Part shown: piece by piece, positions 39,938-47,899 of the stretch
Layout: each line of letters begins with the position of its first letter
Position numbering within the stretch: position 1 is the first letter of the stretch
NCBI GenBank assembly: GCA_946615905.1
Contig: CAMOIE010000001.1
Location: 170,318 to 234,317, forward strand
Reading direction: 5' to 3'
DNA length: 64,000 bases
From: an uncultured Treponema sp.
Lineage (GTDB): Bacteria; Spirochaetota; Spirochaetia; Treponematales; Treponemataceae
Notes under the pieces: model-generated
The model's database searches: none
What the model was told of the DNA's origin: nothing
The model's input: only the letters and a program-made list of their open reading frames with translations
Position numbers and translations under genes: made by a program

Positions 39938-40805
39938 GCCAGTCTGTATTCTTAAAGTCAAAATCTCCGAGCCGGGGCTTTAATTCCTCAAGCCAAAAGC
40001 GTTCCTCAATTTCCTTGTCACCGCAGGTGCGTCCTAGATGTCTGTCTGCCCTGACTCCCTGACCGTGAAAGTCGCTGCCCGCCGTCACAAAAAATCCAAG
40101 CTTGCGGGCGATTTTTTCCAGCCTGATTCCTTCGCCGGGTCTGATTCCGGGATGATATGCCTCAAGCCCCTGAACTCCGGCTTCCTTTACTTGTAGCAGA
40201 ACATCTTCCATTTTTCCCCATGAGACGTAAAGGGATTTCGGGTGGGCGATTACGGGAATTCCCCCGGAAGAACTGATAGCCTGACAGGCCTCGCTCAAGT
40301 CCGCCCCGTGGTGGGGAACATACCAAGGCCGGCCGACTCCGAGATATTTGTCAAAGGCTGCCTGCTTGTTTTTTGCAAGTCCTTTTTTTACTATCCAGGC
40401 TGCAAAGTGGGGGCGGCCGATTTGTGCGAAGGCAAAGTCTGATTTTATTTCTTCTATTGAGACTTCAATTCCGTCTGCACTCATTTTTGAGATTATCTCT
40501 TCGTTGCGCTGATTGCGGTCTTGGGTCAAGTCATCGATTACGGACTCCAGTTCTTTTGAGCAGCGGCGCAGGCCCAGCCCTAGAAGGTGAAATTCGCCGG
40601 TCGGCCATTCGATGTTCAGCTCACAGCCAGGAATAAAAGTTACTCCGGTTTCCACGCAGACTTTTGCGGCATCAGGAAGACCTGCAACTGTGTCGTGATC
40701 GGTCAAAGCCCAGACCGTAAGTTTTTTTTGGGCGGCGTAGCGGGCTGCCTGGTCGGGCGGTAAAATTCCATCTGAAGCTGCTGAATGGCTGTGCAAATCT
40801 ATCAT
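39909..40805 (-). CDS. PHP-domain phosphoesterase (TrpH/RNase AM type)
   Basis: 298 aa. The metal-binding PHP motifs are DLHSHSAASDG (3-13), LTDHDT, GCELN and AGSDFHGQGVR. Related proteins (YciV/TrpH) remove nucleotides from the 5' end of RNA or cleave 3',5'-nucleoside bisphosphates. A DNA polymerase-type PHP is excluded by the short length. On the minus strand TATTAT (40818-40813) is seven bases before the ATG with no ribosome site, so the mRNA is probably leaderless. The 3' end overlaps apt, tail to tail. Confidence 0.85.
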   Translation of the reverse strand: MIDLHSHSAASDGILPPDQAARYAAQKKLTVWALTDHDTVAGLPDAAKVCVETGVTFIPGCELNIEWPTGEFHLLGLGLRRCSKELESVIDDLTQDRNQRNEEIISKMSADGIEVSIEEIKSDFAFAQIGRPHFAAWIVKKGLAKNKQAAFDKYLGVGRPWYVPHHGADLSEACQAISSSGGIPVIAHPKSLYVSWGKMEDVLLQVKEAGVQGLEAYHPGIRPGEGIRLEKIARKLGFFVTAGSDFHGQGVRADRHLGRTCGDKEIEERFWLEELKPRLGDFDFKNTDWLTRPENQSE

Positions 40806-40896
40806 GAGAAAAATAATAGCATAATTCTACAAAATGTCATATAATGTGTTATAATTAACCTTGAAAGATTCTAAATCGTGATGAAGGAAAAAAGTT

Positions 40897-42129
40897 ATGC
40901 CAAAGGCGATGACATTTACAAGAGGCTCAATTATTTATTTTGAGGGGGATAGGGACGATCGTGTCTATATCCTTCAAAAAGGCTTGATAACTCTTACTAG
41001 CATTGATGTTGAGAGCAATGCCCCAGTTACCGAAAATATCACGGCGGGTGAGTTTTTCGGCGTCAAATCTGCTTTAGGGCACTTTCCCCGAGAAGAGACT
41101 GCAACTGCTCTTTATGACTCCATTTGCATCACGATGTCAGTTTCAGAATTCGAGAATGTGTTCAGCTCAAACAAGGCTTTGATTATGAAAATGCTCCGTG
41201 TCTTCTCCGGACAGCTTAGGCAGATTCACCGGCAGACAGAGGATATCTTGAAAAAGGACAAGTCCGTGAACTTGCAGGAAGGCATGTACTCAGTAATCAA
41301 GGCTTTTGAATCAGAGGAATCATGGCAGTCCTGCTCGGATGTTTGCAAAACTTACTTGCTTACCTATCCTTCCGCTGGAAATAAGACTGAGGTCGAAAAA
41401 ATATTTAAAATCGCATCGGCTAGGGCAAAGTCCGAAGGGGTTTCCGCTGCGATGTCATACGGGGATGAATCTCCGGATATACCGGCTTTTTTCAATCTGC
41501 CTGCCTTCAAGCGATTCGCCAAGACTTATAAAAACGGTCAGGTGATTATAACGGAATTCCAGCACGGGGATTCTTTCTATCTTATTCAGGCCGGAAAAGT
41601 TCAGCTTGTAAAATGCGTGAACGGGGTTAACAAAAACTTGGACATTTTAAAGCCTGGCGAATTTATGGGCGAGATGGCCATTTTGGACAATTCCCCTCGT
41701 TCGGCGACCTGTATTGCTTCCGGACCGGTTGAGTGTCTGGAATTCAACAAGGCCAACTTTGAGCAGCTGATTACCGGCAATCCGCAGATTGCCTTGATTT
41801 TGCTCAAGCTTTTCTGTAAACGTATTTACGACCAAAAACGCCGCCTGAAGATTCTTGTGATTAAGGATTCACAGGCAAGAATTGCGGACGTCTTCTGTAT
41901 GCTTGATGACCTTAACCCGACAGACAGGCCTGACGGACGGCGCAAGTTCTCCCTGACAATTTCTGATGTCGCCCATTGGGCGGGCTACCAAGTCCAGCAG
42001 GCGAGTGATGAAATCGCTAGGTTAACATCAAGCCACAAAATTGAAGTTTTTGATAACTACATAAATGTGCATAATATCAACGACATGAGGCGCATTGTTG
42101 AGACAAGGTCTCAAATACGTCAGGCGTAA
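40897..42129 (+). CDS. protein with two cyclic-nucleotide-binding domains and a Crp-like C-terminus
   Basis: 410 aa. Domain one (about 1-115) starts RGSIIYFEGDRDDRVYILQKG; a linker (120-195) follows; domain two (about 200-315) has VIITEFQHGDSFYLIQAGKVQL and GEFMGEMAILDNSPRSATCIA, which is the phosphate-binding cassette with the Arg. The C-terminal 80 residues (RKFSLTISDVAHWAGYQVQQASDEIARLTSSHKIEV) read as a Crp-type winged helix. Two CNB folds plus one HTH is unusual; Crp has one of each. Domain one lacks a good cassette. It probably regulates transcription in answer to a nucleotide. AAGGA precedes the ATG. Confidence 0.8.
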   Translation: MPKAMTFTRGSIIYFEGDRDDRVYILQKGLITLTSIDVESNAPVTENITAGEFFGVKSALGHFPREETATALYDSICITMSVSEFENVFSSNKALIMKMLRVFSGQLRQIHRQTEDILKKDKSVNLQEGMYSVIKAFESEESWQSCSDVCKTYLLTYPSAGNKTEVEKIFKIASARAKSEGVSAAMSYGDESPDIPAFFNLPAFKRFAKTYKNGQVIITEFQHGDSFYLIQAGKVQLVKCVNGVNKNLDILKPGEFMGEMAILDNSPRSATCIASGPVECLEFNKANFEQLITGNPQIALILLKLFCKRIYDQKRRLKILVIKDSQARIADVFCMLDDLNPTDRPDGRRKFSLTISDVAHWAGYQVQQASDEIARLTSSHKIEVFDNYINVHNINDMRRIVETRSQIRQA

Positions 42130-42130
42130 A

Positions 42131-42163
42131 AAAAATCCTGCCGGAATATTAGGCAGGATTTTG
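42131..42163 (+). terminator. terminator of the two-CNBD gene
   Basis: AAAATCCTGCC and GGCAGGATTTT pair around GGAATATTA, with an A tract before and T tract after. It may also serve the convergent lapA-like gene. Confidence 0.85.
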
Positions 42164-42177
42164 TGTTTTAAAAGTTT

Positions 42178-42561
42178 TTACAGGACTTTGGGAACCGTGT
42201 TTGCCTCAGAAGACTGGGCTACCGCCTCTTTTTTTGTCGGCTGATTTTTCTTCGCGGCTTTTTTCGCCTTTTCCTCTGCTTTTTTTGCTTTGGCTTCTTC
42301 CTTTGCTTTTTGTTTTTCTGCGAGGGCTTTTTTCTGCGCTTCTTTTTCCTGTTCGCGGAGCTTTTTCTTTCCGAAAGTGAACGGAATCATCACAAGGACT
42401 CCGGCAAGGAATGAAATCAAAACTGTCAGAAATGCTGGAACTCCATGAAAGGTCTTGAAAAGCAGATTGATGTCACAGCGGTTTGCCTCGCCGATGTTCA
42501 GGCCGCAGAAAATCGTCACAATCACCAAGAGAATTACAGTTCCAATCAGTTTTAACGGCAT
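42178..42561 (-). CDS. LapA-domain-like membrane protein with a lysine-rich tail
   Basis: 127 aa. Two membrane helices (about 5-22 and 41-62) with a short loop match the LapA/DUF1049 layout; the rest is a charged helical tail of Lys, Glu and Ala (EKEAQKKALAEKQKAKEEAK), probably coiled coil in the cytoplasm. LapA in E. coli helps lipopolysaccharide assembly, but Treponema often lacks classic LPS, so the role is open. It overlaps the miaB stop by ten bases and is probably coupled to it. Confidence 0.7.
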   Translation of the reverse strand: MPLKLIGTVILLVIVTIFCGLNIGEANRCDINLLFKTFHGVPAFLTVLISFLAGVLVMIPFTFGKKKLREQEKEAQKKALAEKQKAKEEAKAKKAEEKAKKAAKKNQPTKKEAVAQSSEANTVPKVL

Positions 42562-44000
42562 AAAGTCCCCCTGAAAGTGTTTCCGTTCAATGAGTCAAAG
42601 TGAACGGTGACGAATTTGCCGATTAAGTCCTCTCCGCCCTCGAATGCGATTCTCTCGTCACGGTAGGTTTTTGCGAGAACTTCGTTTTTGTTGTCGCGGC
42701 TTGTCCGTTCAACGAGAACTTTTTCTGTCGCGCCGACGTGCTTTGCCATTTCCTCTTTTGTGATTTCAAGCTGCAAGTCGATTACTTTTTGAAGTCGGGC
42801 TTTTTTTTCATTGATTGGAATCTGCCCTGCCATGCTTGCGGCCGGGGTTCCCTCACGGGGGTTGAAGTAATACATAAATGAAGACTCAAAGCGGACTTTT
42901 TTCATCAAATCCAAAAGTTCTTCAAGGTCTTCGTCTGTCTCGCCGGGGAAGCCCACCATGACATCAGTTGTAAAAGAGGCGTTCGGGATTTTTGCGCGGA
43001 TTTTTTCTGCCAGACCGAGGAAGTAGTCCTTTGTGTAGTGGCGGTTCATGGCCTTCAAAATTTTGTCGCTTCCGTGCTGGACTGCCAGGTGAACGGCATT
43101 GCAAAGCTCGGGATTTTTTGCGATTACATCGATTAATTCGTCAGAAAGGTCTTTCGGGTGTGAGGAGTCAAAACGAACCCACTCAATCGGGGATTTTGTC
43201 TCGCGCAAGTGGTCTGCGACAATCTGCAAAAGTTCTGGGAATGAGATGATTTTGCCACCGTCTTTTGCGTCCGGGGAATCTTTTGTCGGCTTTCCGTGGT
43301 ATGAGTTGACGTTTTGGCCGAGAAGCATGATTTCTTTTACATCGCGTTTTGAAAGCTCGTCGATTTCTGCAAGAATCTGGTCGACCGGACGGGAAACTTC
43401 TCGGCCGCGCAAATACGGAACTATGCAGTATGTGCAGAAGTTGTTGCAGCCGTTCATAATCGGAACGAATGTTGAGAAAGCCCCCTGCTCGGCGGAAATC
43501 GGCGCAAATGAGTAAACCGGGTCTTCCGTGAGGATTCCATCGCGAATCTGCCCCTTCTTTTCTGTGTGGCTGACTCCAAAATCGTCCTCAATCTCATCGA
43601 TTAAGTCTTCCAAGTGGCCTTTTGCGTAGGTTCCGATAAGATAGTCAACTACCGGCCATTCCCGCTTGAGATTTTTTTGCAGGCGCTCGGCCATGCAGCC
43701 CATCACAGCCACCTTGATTGGCTTGGGACCGTCTTTTACGTAGGCGGCGGCAAGGTCGAGGGATTTGTTTTTTGCATCCGGGCGGCACTCGCGGACAGCT
43801 TTAAGGCCTGAATACCAGCCGAGTCGGCCGAAAATGCGGTTTTCCGCAGTGGCTCGGATTGAGCAGGTGTTGATTATCACAAGGTCTGTTGTCTCAGCGT
43901 TTTCCGCGCGGGTCCAGCCGCGTTTGAGTAAAGTCTGTTCTGCTGCCGCGGACTCAGCGATATTCATCTGGCAGCCGTAAGTTTCAAAAAAATATGTCAT
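42552..44000 (-). CDS. miaB: tRNA-2-methylthio-N6-dimethylallyladenosine synthase MiaB
   Basis: 482 aa. MiaB adds the methylthio group to i6A37 in tRNAs reading UNN codons. The N-terminal UPF0004 domain has Cys in YGCQMN (10), NTCSIR and MGCMAERL; the radical-SAM cluster is in NGCNNFCTYCIVPYLRG; a TRAM domain ends the protein (VLVERTSRDNKNE). It is a little longer than the usual 440-475 aa; an insert with PTKDSPDAKDGGKIIS lies in the middle. The TRAM and the NxCxxC pattern separate it from MtaB and RimO. The ATG at 44000 has a weak, distant ribosome site (AAGGAT). Confidence 0.93.
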   Translation of the reverse strand: MTYFFETYGCQMNIAESAAAEQTLLKRGWTRAENAETTDLVIINTCSIRATAENRIFGRLGWYSGLKAVRECRPDAKNKSLDLAAAYVKDGPKPIKVAVMGCMAERLQKNLKREWPVVDYLIGTYAKGHLEDLIDEIEDDFGVSHTEKKGQIRDGILTEDPVYSFAPISAEQGAFSTFVPIMNGCNNFCTYCIVPYLRGREVSRPVDQILAEIDELSKRDVKEIMLLGQNVNSYHGKPTKDSPDAKDGGKIISFPELLQIVADHLRETKSPIEWVRFDSSHPKDLSDELIDVIAKNPELCNAVHLAVQHGSDKILKAMNRHYTKDYFLGLAEKIRAKIPNASFTTDVMVGFPGETDEDLEELLDLMKKVRFESSFMYYFNPREGTPAASMAGQIPINEKKARLQKVIDLQLEITKEEMAKHVGATEKVLVERTSRDNKNEVLAKTYRDERIAFEGGEDLIGKFVTVHFDSLNGNTFRGTLCR

Positions 44001-44023
44001 ATAATAAAAAAATCCTTATATCC

Positions 44024-44998
44024 TTATTTGATAGATTTTAACGGTATTTCCTTGCTGTAGGCTAGTGGCAAGTTGGGAGCGTAGTTCAGCTCTGTGAAAG
44101 AAAGGCCTGAATCCAGGACAAATTTTGGGTTCTCGCCGGATTTGGTCAAAAGCTGGACGATAAAGCCAGCAGCGTTGGCGGTGTTCAGAGTTGCGGCCAT
44201 AGGGATTGTGCCGGAAGCCGATGTTATTGAGTTGGAGCCGACCGGATTTACATTCGCCAATGCGCCTTTTGAGTTGTTGAGGGAGCAGGAATTCACGAGG
44301 AATTTCCACGGTGCGCCGCCGGCATTCGCGACGTTCAGGTTGAATTTAAGTCCCATGTTCAGATTTATCTTGGCCAGGTCTGTCTCTGAGATTGACTTTC
44401 CGGCGATTACTGCCGCAGCAAGAGATGCCGCTTTGATTACATTGAAGCCTGAGTTCTGGAATGCTGTTTTTAATGATTCCAGAGTTGGGCGTTCAACTGT
44501 CACGTCGGAAATTGAGAAAGACGGCTTGAAAACCGGAACGGAAAATTCTTTTGTAAATGGCAGGGAAAGGGAGCCGAGGGAAAGCTTGCTCAAGTCCAAT
44601 GACGCGGAGCCTTTGAGGGTGAAGGGCAGGGAGGTCTTGCCGGAAGTTGACTTTGCGTAATTTAAGATTGTGTCGTATGGAACTTTGAAAGTGAAAGAGT
44701 TTGTCTTTGAACCCAGTGACGCAACGGAGACCCCGTTTGAGGATTTTAGCGAGGTGAAAGTTTTTGACTCGTAGATTACATCGGCGGCAACTTCTTGGAT
44801 TGAAAATGCGACCGGGTAGGGGTTTGTAATCGTGTAGTCTGATTTGAAAGTGATTCCCTCCAAGTCGATTGATTCGATTGCCATTGACTTGAGGGCGATT
44901 GTCGGAGACCCGATTGCTTTTTTTACGTCGGAAAGCGAGCAGGCGAAAAGGAATAGCAAAAGTAAAACTGACGCTGAGAATGTCAAAATCTTTTTCAT
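44024..44998 (-). CDS. LEA14-like (WHy domain) lipoprotein
   Basis: 324 aa. The signal peptide ends in LFAC with Cys20. The first 120 residues (LKSMAIESIDLEGITFKSDYTITNPYPVAFSI) match the LEA type-2/WHy beta-sandwich. A second similar segment appears later (INLNMGLKFNLNVANAGG), so the protein may hold two such units. LEA14-like lipoproteins are common in spirochaetes and function is unproven. GAGGAGA precedes the ATG. It is 24 bases upstream of miaB and may be in the same transcript, ahead of it. Confidence 0.8.
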   Translation of the reverse strand: MKKILTFSASVLLLLFLFACSLSDVKKAIGSPTIALKSMAIESIDLEGITFKSDYTITNPYPVAFSIQEVAADVIYESKTFTSLKSSNGVSVASLGSKTNSFTFKVPYDTILNYAKSTSGKTSLPFTLKGSASLDLSKLSLGSLSLPFTKEFSVPVFKPSFSISDVTVERPTLESLKTAFQNSGFNVIKAASLAAAVIAGKSISETDLAKINLNMGLKFNLNVANAGGAPWKFLVNSCSLNNSKGALANVNPVGSNSITSASGTIPMAATLNTANAAGFIVQLLTKSGENPKFVLDSGLSFTELNYAPNLPLAYSKEIPLKSIK

Positions 44999-45017
44999 AG
45001 AATAAATCTCCTCTTCT

Positions 45018-45893
45018 TTACTTGACCATCGTCTCCGCAGCTTCGAGCGTGTTGTACATGAGCATTGCGATTGTCATGGGGCCGACTCCCTTTGGAACCG
45101 GAGTGATGCAGGAGGCGACTTCTTTTACAGCCTCAAAGTCAACGTCTCCCTCAAGGTGGAAACCTGATTTTTTGCTGGGGTCGGGGATTCTGTTTACACC
45201 GACATCGATTACGGCTGCACCTGGTTTTACCATATCAGCGGTAACTGTTTTTGGATGACCTACGGCGGCAATCAAAATGTCAGCCTGACGGGTGATCTCT
45301 TTAAGATTTTTTGTGCCTGTGTGGCATATTGTGACTGTAGAATTGTACTCACGGCGGAGCATGAGCATTGCGACCGGTTTTCCTACGATGTTTGACCGTC
45401 CGATTACGACAACGTGGGCCCCGTTCATGTTGACTTTCATTTTTTCGAGGAGGACGAGAATCCCGTGGGGTGTGCAGGGCAAAAATCCCTTGCGGCCAAT
45501 CATCAGGTTGCCGACGGAAACCGGGTGGAAGCCGTCAACGTCCTTTGCCGGGGAAATCGCCATGATGACCTTGTTTTCATCGATGTGCTTTGGGAGGGGC
45601 AACTGAACCAAAATGCCGTGGACTGTATCGTCCTTGTTGAGCTTGTCAATCAGGGCGAGAAGTTCTTCTTCAGTGGTTGACTCCGGCAGGACTTCTGACC
45701 GGTCTGTCATTCCAGCTTCTGCGAGGGCCTTGCGTTTACCTGTGACGTAGCTTACTGACGCAGGATTTTCTCCAACAAGGATTACCGCCAGACAGGGCTG
45801 GATTCCCTTTTCTTTTAGAGCCGCGACTTTTTCCGCAACTCCGGCCTTGACTTCTTCCGCAATTGCCTTTCCGTCGATGATGACTGCCGACAT
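45018..45893 (-). CDS. folD: bifunctional methylenetetrahydrofolate dehydrogenase/cyclohydrolase
   Basis: 291 aa. FolD interconverts methylene-, methenyl- and formyl-tetrahydrofolate. Marks: [20 protein letters not shown] (Tyr and Lys of the active site), [24 protein letters not shown] and DVGVNRI. The ATG at 45893 is chosen over an earlier in-frame one because AGAGGTGC stands before it and the family begins [12 protein letters not shown]. It is 20 bases before the LEA14-like gene. folE2 is elsewhere in the window. Confidence 0.95.
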   Translation of the reverse strand: MSAVIIDGKAIAEEVKAGVAEKVAALKEKGIQPCLAVILVGENPASVSYVTGKRKALAEAGMTDRSEVLPESTTEEELLALIDKLNKDDTVHGILVQLPLPKHIDENKVIMAISPAKDVDGFHPVSVGNLMIGRKGFLPCTPHGILVLLEKMKVNMNGAHVVVIGRSNIVGKPVAMLMLRREYNSTVTICHTGTKNLKEITRQADILIAAVGHPKTVTADMVKPGAAVIDVGVNRIPDPSKKSGFHLEGDVDFEAVKEVASCITPVPKGVGPMTIAMLMYNTLEAAETMVK

Positions 45894-45997
45894 TTTGCAC
45901 CTCTCTGTAACCAATTTCTCTTTAGGCAGTTATTATATTGAATTTAACAAGTAAAAACTATATATTTTCACTATTTAATAGTTAACAATGAGGATTT

Positions 45998-46615
45998 ATG
46001 AAACGACTTGCGGCGCTTTTCTGCGTTTTTTTTATCGCTTTGCCATTTTTTGCACAGGAAATAGATAACCCTGACGATGATGAAGATTCTACCGAAGAAA
46101 TCGAAAAAACTTATTCCATGAATGAACCAGGCGACCAGTATATCCGCATTTCTTTGCTTGCAACGGCTCCCCTTAACTTTGGCGGTACATTTCCCCTTTA
46201 TCGTGACGGTTCTATGAGTTTAGGCGGTCATGGTTCATTGGGCTACCACCGCTTTTTGACTTCATGGTTTGCAATCGGCGGTGACGTAAACTTTGGATAC
46301 AATCCTACAATCGGCGAAAATATTTTTACTTATGTCCCACTTGTTGGAAACATTACGATTCAGCCGACCATCAGCCGCTTTGAATTCCCGCTGACTTTGG
46401 GGGCAGGAATTGCGATGGAAACTTACTTGAACCGCACTTATTTTCCTGGCTTTGTAGCAAAGGGCGACTTTGGAATTTACTACCGCGTTTCCCCAAGTTG
46501 GTCCTTCGGCTTGGATTCCTCCTTTGTCTACATGCCGCAATGGTACAGCGATTCACAGTACAATGATTATGGAATTTTTGCTTCCGCCGGAATTTCAGCC
46601 AGGTACCACTTCTAA
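45998..46615 (+). CDS. small outer-membrane beta-barrel protein
   Basis: 205 aa. Residues 1-19 form a signal peptide (PFFA-QE). A short acidic stretch (DDDEDSTEEIE) follows; then about eight amphipathic beta-strands with Gly and aromatic ends (LGGHGSLGYHRFL; FPLTLGAGIAMET), ending in Phe, as an outer-membrane barrel should. The size fits an eight-strand barrel of the OmpW/OmpA-like class. GAGG precedes the ATG. The next gene, a lipoprotein, begins 18 bases later, so they likely form an operon. Confidence 0.75.
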   Translation: MKRLAALFCVFFIALPFFAQEIDNPDDDEDSTEEIEKTYSMNEPGDQYIRISLLATAPLNFGGTFPLYRDGSMSLGGHGSLGYHRFLTSWFAIGGDVNFGYNPTIGENIFTYVPLVGNITIQPTISRFEFPLTLGAGIAMETYLNRTYFPGFVAKGDFGIYYRVSPSWSFGLDSSFVYMPQWYSDSQYNDYGIFASAGISARYHF

Positions 46616-46632
46616 TCATGAGGAAAAAGAAT

Positions 46633-47736
46633 ATGAGCATAAGAAAAATCTTGATTTCAGCCCTGCTTGCCGCAAGCGCATTTTCCTTTTTGTCCTGCGA
46701 TGGAGTAATTTTTGCAGAAATCCGTGACGAAGTAGAGCTTGAAGAGGCGACAATCGAAGGCGACATCAATTCGATCGTGCGTTTTAAGTCCGGCTCCAAT
46801 GAATATTTGTTTTTGGACAACAGCGGGATTTACAGAAAGGATGTTACAAACGGTTCCACCGGTTCTACAGACTCTTCTGGTTCTTGGATTGAAGTTAGCC
46901 GTCCTAGCGACTATGTTGCAAAAGTTGCAGCCGATACTAATTATGTTTACGCTCTTTCCGCCAACATGGAAGAGGACGAAGACGAAGGCGAAAACTATCC
47001 TGAGTCGGTAGGCGTTTATTATTCAAGCGACCTGGGTGTGACTTGGACAGCCGTTACAGGTCTCGTAAATCTTTCTGTCAATGATGAGGTTTTAAACGCC
47101 CTCTTCTGCACAAATGCACCGAAAGCAGCCAACAGAAAGGCTTATTTTAATCATGCCGGCACTGTTTACCAGCTGGACGGGGGAACTGCCACTAAACTGA
47201 CAACTGGTTCTGCTGACGTTGCGACAACCCCGCTGACCACTTCTATTTCTTGTGCTTATTTTAGCGGTGACGTTTATTTTTCATCCGGCTGGGCTATGAC
47301 AACCAACGAGACTTTTGACGATGATGCCACTTATATGTACAGAACTTCTTCTTCGAACGTTTACTTTACGAGCGATGGTTCTTCTTGGTCCGGCTACGAT
47401 TATGACGATTCCGTTTTGTCATTGGCCGTTACAAAGGACTACATGTTGCTTGGAACAGACTCCGGCATTGCCCGCGTAAAACTTACGAACGGCGTAATGG
47501 CAAACGAAACAACAAGTTTTGACACGAACGCGTCTTCCGCCCTTTCTTCTTACTACAAGATTTGGGCCGTGCTTGCGGTCAACCCTGCTAAGAACGAAAT
47601 TTCCGGGGTTGAAAACGGAACCGACATTTACGCCTCAACGACTTTTACAGGTTCTACTTCCAGCACATCAGCCACTTTTGAAAGTATCGGACTTTGGTCA
47701 TATTACCCGACCCGTGACGAATGGAACCGCGAATAG
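46633..47736 (+). CDS. lipoprotein of unknown function, possibly beta-propeller
   Basis: 367 aa from ATG 46633. The lipobox is SFLSC with Cys22. The protein has repeated short strands with YLFLDNSGIYRKD, YVYALSANM, VGVYYSSDLGVTWTAV, VYQLDGG and NVYFTSDGSSWSGYD, which look like blades of a propeller of the sialidase/BNR type (SSDLGVTW resembles the Asp-box SxDxGxTW). I do not recognise the family beyond that. The start at 46633 is preferred over 46618 since GAGGA lies between them. It is probably surface- or periplasm-facing and coupled to the barrel gene before it. Confidence 0.7.
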   Translation: MSIRKILISALLAASAFSFLSCDGVIFAEIRDEVELEEATIEGDINSIVRFKSGSNEYLFLDNSGIYRKDVTNGSTGSTDSSGSWIEVSRPSDYVAKVAADTNYVYALSANMEEDEDEGENYPESVGVYYSSDLGVTWTAVTGLVNLSVNDEVLNALFCTNAPKAANRKAYFNHAGTVYQLDGGTATKLTTGSADVATTPLTTSISCAYFSGDVYFSSGWAMTTNETFDDDATYMYRTSSSNVYFTSDGSSWSGYDYDDSVLSLAVTKDYMLLGTDSGIARVKLTNGVMANETTSFDTNASSALSSYYKIWAVLAVNPAKNEISGVENGTDIYASTTFTGSTSSTSATFESIGLWSYYPTRDEWNRE

Positions 47737-47763
47737 TAGGATTTTAATCAAAAATTAATAGTT

Positions 47764-47864
47764 TATGGGCGGCTGGCATTCTGCCACCGGGCTTTGCGGG
47801 GCTTTCCCTCACGGCCGGTGCTGCCGCACCCGCTTCATCGCGGCCCCTCCAATCCCTGCCGCAT
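47764..47864 (+). repeat. dispersed GC-rich intergenic repeat
   Basis: It begins TATGGGCGGCTGGC, with GGGCTTTGCGGGGCTTTCCC, paired arms GGTGCTGCCGCACC and an end CCCCTCCAATCCCTGCCGC. The end matches those of the copies near 60200 and 13990 closely. It lies just before the rarA promoter. Confidence 0.65.
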
Positions 47865-47899
47865 TTTCAATCTTTGTAAAGTTGTGCTAAAATAAATTT